A DNA stretch of 10,615 bases from SLFT01 sp964493075. GTDB taxonomy: Bacteria > Hydrogenedentota > Hydrogenedentia > Hydrogenedentales > CAITNO01. Shown here piece after piece: positions 6,210 to 10,615 of this stretch (within the stretch, counting starts at the first letter, position 1; every line of letters starts with the position of its first letter). The stretch spans positions 1 through 10,615 of the forward strand of contig CAZBNU010000141.1 in the NCBI GenBank assembly GCA_964493075.1. Reading direction: 5' to 3'. A program made the translations under genes and the position numbers. The notes beneath the pieces were generated by a model, which was not told the DNA's origin, searched no databases, and saw only the letters and a list, made by a program, of their open reading frames with translations.

Positions 6210-7132
6210 ACAAAGCAAAGAGCATTATAGCCACTCCCTTATCGGTTGTCCTGTTTCTGATTGGCTGGGCGTTGACGCCCGTATTTGTGCGATATATGAG
6301 CGGCGCGTATGACCCCTATACCCAGGCGTTCATTCGTTATGTCAGTGCTGCCGCAGCGTTGATTGTCTATGCCTCCCTGTGCCATCGCAAGGACTTGGTC
6401 AAGGCCTTTGGCAATTGGCGTACGCTGCTGCCCATGAGCCTGCTCATGCTCTGTATGCAGACGGCGTGGATGGTGGCCATTTACCACACCACCGCAACCA
6501 TGGCGCAACTTGTGACGACGCTGCAGGCGCCGCTGGTGATTTTACTCAGTTTCGTGGTCTTTCATGAAGAGCGGCAGGTGATCCGCAGCCCCGGTTATCT
6601 GATTGGTTCTTTCTTGTGCCTTGTTGGGGTGCTGGCCGTATTTATGCGCGATGAGGGTAGTGGCCTCCGCTTCCATGTGGATTTTGCAATGCTGCTGCTT
6701 ATGTTCGTGAGCATGGCTTGGGCCGTCTACGCCGTCTGGGGCAGGCATACCGCCAAGGGCCTGCATCCCGTAGCCATGTTTACCGTATTGAGTGTATACG
6801 TGAGCATTGGGTTTGTTTTCATCATGTGCTTTTTCGGCGACCCGGCCACCTTGTGGTCTGCAGGGGTACGCATGAACGGTATCGCCTTTATTTCCGGCGT
6901 AGTCTGTATTGCAGCCGCCCACTGCGGGTTTCATTATGCTCAGGTGCGTCTTGGCAGTGCCTATTGCACCAGTCTCCAGTTGGGCACCCCGTTCATCACC
7001 CATCTGCTGGCCTATGCCCTCTGGCCCGATGAAGCCCTGCTTTGGATCCAATGGGCAGGCGGCATTATGCTCGTAGGGGGCGGCCTGCTCGTGGTGCGCG
7101 CCCGCTGGCGGACGGTGTCCGGGTTAAACTAA
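6206..7132 (+). CDS. EamA-domain (DMT superfamily) transporter
   Basis: 308 aa with about ten hydrophobic helices arranged as two EamA repeats, residues ~8-147 and ~160-300, which is the standard DMT length. The first repeat has WALTPVFVRYMSGAYDPYTQ and FIRYVSAAAALI, and ends with FHEERQVIRSPGYLIGSFLC, matching the family's glycine-rich helix after the conserved Glu. The second repeat ends with WPDEALLWIQWAGGIMLVGG, the equivalent position. These inner-membrane proteins export or import small metabolites such as amino acids or nucleosides; the substrate cannot be read from sequence. The ATG at 6206 has only a weak ribosome site (GAAGAA). The gene diverges from the DUF4203-like gene and converges with the DUF4139 gene, with a 36-bp gap. 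Confidence 0.88.
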   Translation: MNKAKSIIATPLSVVLFLIGWALTPVFVRYMSGAYDPYTQAFIRYVSAAAALIVYASLCHRKDLVKAFGNWRTLLPMSLLMLCMQTAWMVAIYHTTATMAQLVTTLQAPLVILLSFVVFHEERQVIRSPGYLIGSFLCLVGVLAVFMRDEGSGLRFHVDFAMLLLMFVSMAWAVYAVWGRHTAKGLHPVAMFTVLSVYVSIGFVFIMCFFGDPATLWSAGVRMNGIAFISGVVCIAAAHCGFHYAQVRLGSAYCTSLQLGTPFITHLLAYALWPDEALLWIQWAGGIMLVGGGLLVVRARWRTVSGLN

Positions 7133-7168
7133 ACGGCTAGGCCTAATGTCCTGTGGGCAATGTCTGTG

Positions 7169-8629
7169 TTAATAGGTAACACGTATGCGGTAAGTGAGTT
7201 CTACTTCCTTGTCTGCGGGTACCTCCAACGTGAACACTGCCGTGCGGGCGTCCCGCTTTACATGCTTGTGGGATTCGGAAAGAACGGTCCAGTCGCCGGA
7301 TAAGGGCTCCACAACATCCACCTTAATGTCGGTGTCCTTGCGGTTGCGAACGGAAATCTTGAATTCAGATTCGTGGGTGCGCGGGTTTATGGAGCGGTAA
7401 TCGGTTTGGGTGCGGTCGCCCACCACGTCGAAGGCCTTGCCCAGGGTCAAACGCACTTCTTCGTTCTTGGGCGTATGCTGGATGCGGTCTTCGCCGGAGA
7501 ACTGGAGCATCCCGGAACTGTCGGGCTGGTATACGCGCATGGTGCCAGCAGGAAGGGGCATACCCATATTATTCTCTTCCTTATTCTGGAATATCATGAA
7601 CACGTCGGCATTCTGATTTTTCATGGCCTCAATGGGAGAACTGTAAAAATGGGCTTGTCCGCGGAACTCGTATTTCTTTTCCACGGGCACCGCAGTGCCG
7701 CTTAGCAGGCTTACCTGTTTGGACTGGTTCTGTTTGATGGTGGTGCGTCGCTGCATCGTGTACAGGTGGTATTCGGCGAAGGCTTCTTCCTGCATCATGG
7801 GTGGTGCGCCTGCCACTGCCATTTCAGCGCGCATCATTTTGGCGCGGGGCATCTGGTCCTGCACCATGTTCACCTCGCCTGCCACCAGTTTCAATTGGGC
7901 ATTGGTGTAGGTAGCGCCGGAATTATTATTCAGCGTTACCCAGCCCTCAATGTCCAGGGACTTCTCGTCCTTTGCAAGGGTGACCACATAGTCCGCGATC
8001 CAACTGATGCCGCCGGTGAGATAGGTGACTTCCACTTCATGGTCGGAACCGTCATTGGATAGCAGCCACACCAACGTGGGTTTCGCAATGAGTTCCTCGG
8101 GAATTTCAGGAAGCACCACAGTGCCGGGATGCCCCAGATAGATTTCACCGTCCAACTGATAGACCGGTCCGTTGTTGATGCTCAAGAGTTTTGCCGACTG
8201 CTCATAAAAAGAGAGGTCGTTGTGCTTGTTGATGAGTTTGACATCCCGTCCCACATACTTCTCCATCAACTTGTCGGGACTCATCAGGTCGTATTCATAA
8301 TTCTGCTCCAGGATATGCAGTTTTCCTGGCGCATTCAGCGAACGAAGGCTTACTGTCTGTGGCATGATCTGTTCCGCAACATCCATGAACTTTAACTGGG
8401 ATTCCCCCGGCAGAAACTTCAGGGTGCGTGTATCACGAACCAGAGCGCGGTTGCTGTTATATACCGTTACTGCCACATCGGTCTGATCTTCCAGGGTGGT
8501 CTGGTTTGCATGAACCTTCCCTGCCACCGGGTCTTTCAGGCGCAGACTGTCTGCCTGTTGGGCAACAGCGCCGCTGGCGCACAGCAAAAACAGGGCAAAG
8601 AGTAATGTGTAGCATCGTTGTGTATTCAT
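7169..8629 (-). CDS. secreted DUF4139 domain protein
   Basis: 486 aa from the ATG at 8629, chosen because AAGGAG lies 7 nt upstream and it opens directly into a Sec signal peptide (MNTQRCYTLLFALFLLCASG, cleavage expected after AVA at 23). The open frame reaches a TTG at 8695, but that extension covers the promoter. The N-terminal region has VAVTVYNSNRALVRDTRTL (52-70) and LPGESQLKFMDVAEQI (73-88). The DUF4139 core contains LTGGISWIADYVVTL (204-218), WVTLNNNSGATYTNAQLKLV (230-249), a Met/Ala-rich linker (260-279) and EYHLYTMQRRTTIKQNQSKQ (286-305). The C-terminus forms beta-strand-rich sequence (SEFKISVRNRKDTDIKVDVV, 421-440). The family has no established biochemical role. A periplasmic or surface beta-rich structural or adhesive function is only a guess. 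Confidence 0.85.
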   Translation of the reverse strand: MNTQRCYTLLFALFLLCASGAVAQQADSLRLKDPVAGKVHANQTTLEDQTDVAVTVYNSNRALVRDTRTLKFLPGESQLKFMDVAEQIMPQTVSLRSLNAPGKLHILEQNYEYDLMSPDKLMEKYVGRDVKLINKHNDLSFYEQSAKLLSINNGPVYQLDGEIYLGHPGTVVLPEIPEELIAKPTLVWLLSNDGSDHEVEVTYLTGGISWIADYVVTLAKDEKSLDIEGWVTLNNNSGATYTNAQLKLVAGEVNMVQDQMPRAKMMRAEMAVAGAPPMMQEEAFAEYHLYTMQRRTTIKQNQSKQVSLLSGTAVPVEKKYEFRGQAHFYSSPIEAMKNQNADVFMIFQNKEENNMGMPLPAGTMRVYQPDSSGMLQFSGEDRIQHTPKNEEVRLTLGKAFDVVGDRTQTDYRSINPRTHESEFKISVRNRKDTDIKVDVVEPLSGDWTVLSESHKHVKRDARTAVFTLEVPADKEVELTYRIRVTY

Positions 8630-8636
8630 CGTCTGG

Positions 8637-8642
8637 CTCCTT
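8637..8642 (-). promoter_or_regulatory. ribosome binding site deciding the DUF4139 protein start
   Basis: AAGGAG on the minus strand sits 7 nt before the ATG at 8629-8627. This places the start at MNTQRCYT rather than at the upstream TTG. Confidence 0.75.
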
Positions 8643-8665
8643 ATCAAGGTTGTTTGAACAACTTC

Positions 8666-8695
8666 ACAGTACCGTACAAGCATACCGTCTGTCAA
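8666..8695 (-). promoter_or_regulatory. candidate sigma70-type promoter of the DUF4139 gene
   Basis: A perfect -35 TTGACA (complement of 8690-8695) with an 18-bp spacer leads to TACTGT (complement of 8666-8671, only 3/6 match to TATAAT). This would give a leader of about 30 nt before the ATG. Position and -35 are good; the -10 is weak. Confidence 0.45.
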
Positions 8696-8790
8696 TATGC
8701 CCTGCCTCTATAACGATTGAGGAGCAAATGTGTTCAATGCAGGCAGTAACTTTTTTAGTAACTGTTGCCAGCAATAAAAATATGAATTTG

Positions 8791-9029
8791 TAAATATACT
8801 ACCACTACCGTCATTCCGGTTTTTATCTTCTGATGGACATCAGAAAATAAAAGACCGGAATCCACGGGTAACAACAACGTCTTCGTTTTATGTTATGGAT
8901 TCCGGTCTTTTTCGGGCGGTTTAATTTTATAAAGAGGGTAACAACAACTACATCTAGGTTTAAGTACAAGATGGCGTATTTATAAAGTTGCCCGAAAAAA
9001 CCGGAATGACGGTTGTGGTAGTATATTTA
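8791..9029. mobile_element. MITE-like non-autonomous element with 34-bp terminal inverted repeats
   Basis: The arms 8791-8824 (starting TAAATATACTACCAC) and 8996-9029 are inverted copies with one mismatch (33/34). They are flanked by TATGAATTTG (8781-8790) and TATAATTTG (9030-9038). These look like a 9-10 bp target duplication differing by one deleted base, although AT-rich flanks weaken this. The 239-bp element carries no transposase or plausible ORF. Its interior has two further hairpins: 8813-8861 (22-bp stem, one mismatch and one bulge, GGAC loop) and 8899-9007 (18-bp stem with one bulge, 72-nt loop). Mobilisation by a transposase elsewhere in the genome is inferred. Confidence 0.6.
8849..8911. 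repeat. internal 16-bp perfect inverted repeat within the MITE-like element
   Basis: AAAAGACCGGAATCCA (8849-8864) and TGGATTCCGGTCTTTT (8896-8911) are exact inverted copies around a 31-nt spacer. Together with the terminal arms, ATTCCGGT occurs four times in alternating orientation (8813, 8854, 8899 and 9000). The element can therefore fold either as nested or as side-by-side hairpins. Confidence 0.75.
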
Positions 9030-9091
9030 TATAATTTGGGTTGAGGGCAAAGCCGGCATTAACAACAATGTTTTTAGGGTTCCGTAGCAGA

Positions 9092-9097
9092 TATAAT
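9092..9097 (+). promoter_or_regulatory. possible -10 box of the oxidoreductase gene
   Basis: A perfect TATAAT lies 76 bp before the ATG at 9174. The expected -35 position (around 9069-9074) reads TGTTTT and matches poorly, so this is a weak prediction in AT-rich DNA. Confidence 0.3.
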
Positions 9098-9160
9098 ATA
9101 CAGAACGAAATGCTTCGTGGTTTGTGATAAAAAGCATACACAATTAACCGGATACTTAAC

Positions 9161-9166
9161 GGAAGG
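9161..9166 (+). promoter_or_regulatory. ribosome binding site deciding the oxidoreductase start
   Basis: GGAAGG sits 7 nt before the ATG at 9174. This supports that ATG over the in-frame GTG at 9117 and over the ATG five codons further on. Confidence 0.65.
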
Positions 9167-9173
9167 TCAAGCA

Positions 9174-10538
9174 ATGACAAAGAACAAGATGAACAGGCGT
9201 GAGTTTATTAAGCGTAGCGCGGCGGCATCTGCCGTATTCAGCATTCCCATGATTGTGCCCAACACGGTGTTTGGGGCCGATGCACCGGGCAATCGCGTGA
9301 ATGTCGGCCTTGTGGGTTGCGGCAACATCGGCAACTACCACAAAAACTGGCTAAAGCAGTATTCGGACACACGGATTATCGCCGTGGCTGACGCCTACAA
9401 GTCGCGTCGGGTAGCCCTGGCGGAAGAAATGAACAAGCATTATGATTCCAAGGACACCACAAAGGTCTACGATGATTTCCGCGAGGTCATTGCCCATCCC
9501 GATGTGGATGCCATCTTTATCGGCGCTCATGACAACTGGCATACCCCGATGGCGATTGCTGCAGCGCGTGCCGGTAAGGACGTGTATTGCCAGAAGCCCC
9601 TCACGCTGGACTTGGAACAGGCGAAACTGCTTCGCACGGCAGTCAATGACAACAAACGGATTTTCCAGTTCGGTACCCAGTACCGTTCCGAATCCCTTTA
9701 TCCGAAGATGGTGGAACTGGTGCGCAACGGCTACATCGGCGAATTGCAGCGTATAGACGTGTGGAGCCGGAACGTGTTGAACGACACCAACCAGTACCAT
9801 ACGCCTCCTTATGGTTCCACAGAGGAAATACCGGTGCCGGAGGATTTGGATTATAATGTATGGCAGGGGCCCGCGCCGCTTGTGCCCTATACCGCCGACC
9901 GATGCACCCCTTGGGGCGGCTACCACTGCCCGGAAACCTCCATCGGTTTTGTGGCAGGTTGCGCCATTCATCCGCTTGGTGTAGCGCAATGGGGCAACCG
10001 CACCGACCACACCAGCCCCATACGGTATGAAGGTACCGGCAAAGTGCCCACAGAAGGCATCTTCCGTACCCTGGAGACCTGGGACATCATGTGCGATTAC
10101 GAGAACGGCGTGAAACTGCACATGATGGACATGGACACGGCTCGGAATTATGTGCCGGAATATTATAAAGAGGAACTGAAGAATGGCGACGGCGTGGTGT
10201 TCCACGGCACCGAGGGCTGGATTGGCGACTTCAAGTTTGGTTCGTTCTACGCCAGCGATCAGAACCTGTGGAAAGAAGAACTGAAACCGGACGCGGAGCG
10301 GGTTTACGAGTCCAAGGGGCATGTCCGCAATTTCATTGACTGCGTGAAATCCAGGGAAGAAGCCGTCTGTCCCGTGGAAATGGCGATTCGTTGTGATACT
10401 ATCGCCCACATGATCAATGTGGCGGCCCAGACAGGGCGGGTCATCAATTGGGATCCCAAGGCGGAGCAAATCGTTGGCGACGAAGAAGCGAACAAAATGC
10501 TTACACGGCCTTATCGTGAAGAGTGGAAAATCTGGTGA
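9174..10538 (+). CDS. Tat-exported Gfo/Idh/MocA family oxidoreductase
   Basis: 454 aa. The N-terminus carries a twin-arginine signal (NRREFIKRSAAASA, residues 7-20), a hydrophobic stretch and likely cleavage near VFGADA (32-37). Export of the folded, cofactor-bound enzyme to the periplasm is therefore expected. The Rossmann domain follows: VNVGLVGCGNIGNYH (42-56) with the dinucleotide-binding GxGNxG, VYDDFREVIAHPDVDAIFIG (98-117), and the family motif CQKPLTLD (139-146). The C-terminal half is the alpha/beta substrate domain. Its catalytic region reads GFVAGCAIHPLGVAQWGNRT (258-277), where the usual H-x-x-D has His266 kept but Gly269 in place of Asp. Family members oxidise or reduce sugars and polyols with NAD(P). 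Tat-exported forms are numerous in Planctomycetota and relatives, where they are linked to polysaccharide breakdown. The substrate is unknown. Confidence 0.9.
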   Translation: MTKNKMNRREFIKRSAAASAVFSIPMIVPNTVFGADAPGNRVNVGLVGCGNIGNYHKNWLKQYSDTRIIAVADAYKSRRVALAEEMNKHYDSKDTTKVYDDFREVIAHPDVDAIFIGAHDNWHTPMAIAAARAGKDVYCQKPLTLDLEQAKLLRTAVNDNKRIFQFGTQYRSESLYPKMVELVRNGYIGELQRIDVWSRNVLNDTNQYHTPPYGSTEEIPVPEDLDYNVWQGPAPLVPYTADRCTPWGGYHCPETSIGFVAGCAIHPLGVAQWGNRTDHTSPIRYEGTGKVPTEGIFRTLETWDIMCDYENGVKLHMMDMDTARNYVPEYYKEELKNGDGVVFHGTEGWIGDFKFGSFYASDQNLWKEELKPDAERVYESKGHVRNFIDCVKSREEAVCPVEMAIRCDTIAHMINVAAQTGRVINWDPKAEQIVGDEEANKMLTRPYREEWKIW

Positions 10539-10559
10539 TAAAAACGTAGCGCTTCGGAG

Positions 10560-10579
10560 GGGGGACATTCCTGTCCCCC
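10560..10579 (+). terminator. GC-rich hairpin downstream of the oxidoreductase gene
   Basis: GGGGGACA (10560-10567) pairs perfectly with TGTCCCCC (10572-10579) around a TTCC loop, 21 bp after the TGA. The following bases (GAAATTTGAAA) contain no T-run. It is a plausible terminator by position but may be a dispersed palindrome. Confidence 0.45.
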
Positions 10580-10615
10580 GAAATTTGAAATACCTAAATC
10601 GGTCTTGTGCAAGTC

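Larger units (their letters stand above)
8630..9173. other. 544-bp divergent intergenic region
   Basis: The region holds a promoter for the minus-strand DUF4139 gene on the left, an AT-rich inverted-repeat element at 8791-9029 and a TATAAT box for the plus-strand oxidoreductase on the right. No convincing gene is present. The motif TAACAACAA occurs three times on the plus strand, at 8869-8877, 8939-8947 and 9060-9068. Confidence 0.6.

Noticed and set aside
7133..7168. Terminator between the convergent transporter and DUF4139 genes (TAGGCCTA palindrome at 7138-7145)
   Set aside because: The palindrome has no loop and no T-run follows. The 36-bp gap holds no convincing hairpin.
8728..8793. 21-codon ORF (MCSMQAVTFLVTVASNKNMN...) with GAGGAG just upstream
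   Set aside because: The ribosome site is only 3 nt from the ATG, and the stop codon is the first triplet of the inserted element. No independent support for translation was found.
9351..10568. 405-codon open frame on the minus strand
   Set aside because: It is fully antisense to the oxidoreductase, whose Tat signal and Rossmann motifs are unmistakable. The frame reads as His/Val-rich shadow sequence without a recognisable domain.

Overview
This window looks like chromosomal DNA of a Gram-negative bacterium. It encodes a lipoprotein peptidoglycan hydrolase, Sec-signal periplasmic proteins and a Tat-exported Gfo/Idh/MocA-type dehydrogenase. The last type is very abundant in Planctomycetota, Verrucomicrobiota/Lentisphaerota and Hydrogenedentota-like lineages. 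Together with the DUF4139 and DUF4203-like genes and the many palindromic intergenic repeats, that points loosely to the PVC/Hydrogenedentota neighbourhood. No marker gene is present, so the placement is tentative. No rRNA, tRNA, CRISPR array, transposase or integrase was seen.

Layout. (1) Positions 2-1288, plus strand: the 3' part of a protein with Asp-box (BNR) propeller repeats, flanked by two pieces that look like halves of one tail-fibre-like domain. (2) 1370-4203, minus strand: a probable two-gene unit. An MltD-like lytic transglycosylase lipoprotein with five LysM repeats comes first, followed by an exported trypsin-fold protein that has lost its catalytic His and Ser. A good sigma70-type promoter lies about 208 nt upstream of the TTG start. 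(3) 4489-5868, minus strand: a DUF4203-like membrane protein followed by a MagIII/EndoIII-like DNA glycosylase. A palindromic repeat between them covers the first possible start codon of the glycosylase. (4) 5869-6205: divergent intergenic region with a 32-bp-arm hairpin. (5) 6206-7132, plus strand: an EamA-type transporter. (6) 7169-8629, minus strand: a secreted DUF4139 protein, convergent with the transporter. (7) 8630-9173: a 544-bp divergent region holding a 239-bp MITE-like element with 34-bp terminal inverted repeats and a possible 9-10 bp target duplication. (8) 9174-10538, plus strand: the Tat-exported oxidoreductase, followed by a GC-rich hairpin.

How the parts relate. The transglycosylase and pseudo-protease are both envelope proteins and may act together on the cell wall. 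The remaining genes look like independent housekeeping or accessory functions. No single multi-gene system (defence, secretion or biosynthesis) is evident. The most unusual material is the degenerate protease, the nested propeller and the three different palindromic repeat elements.
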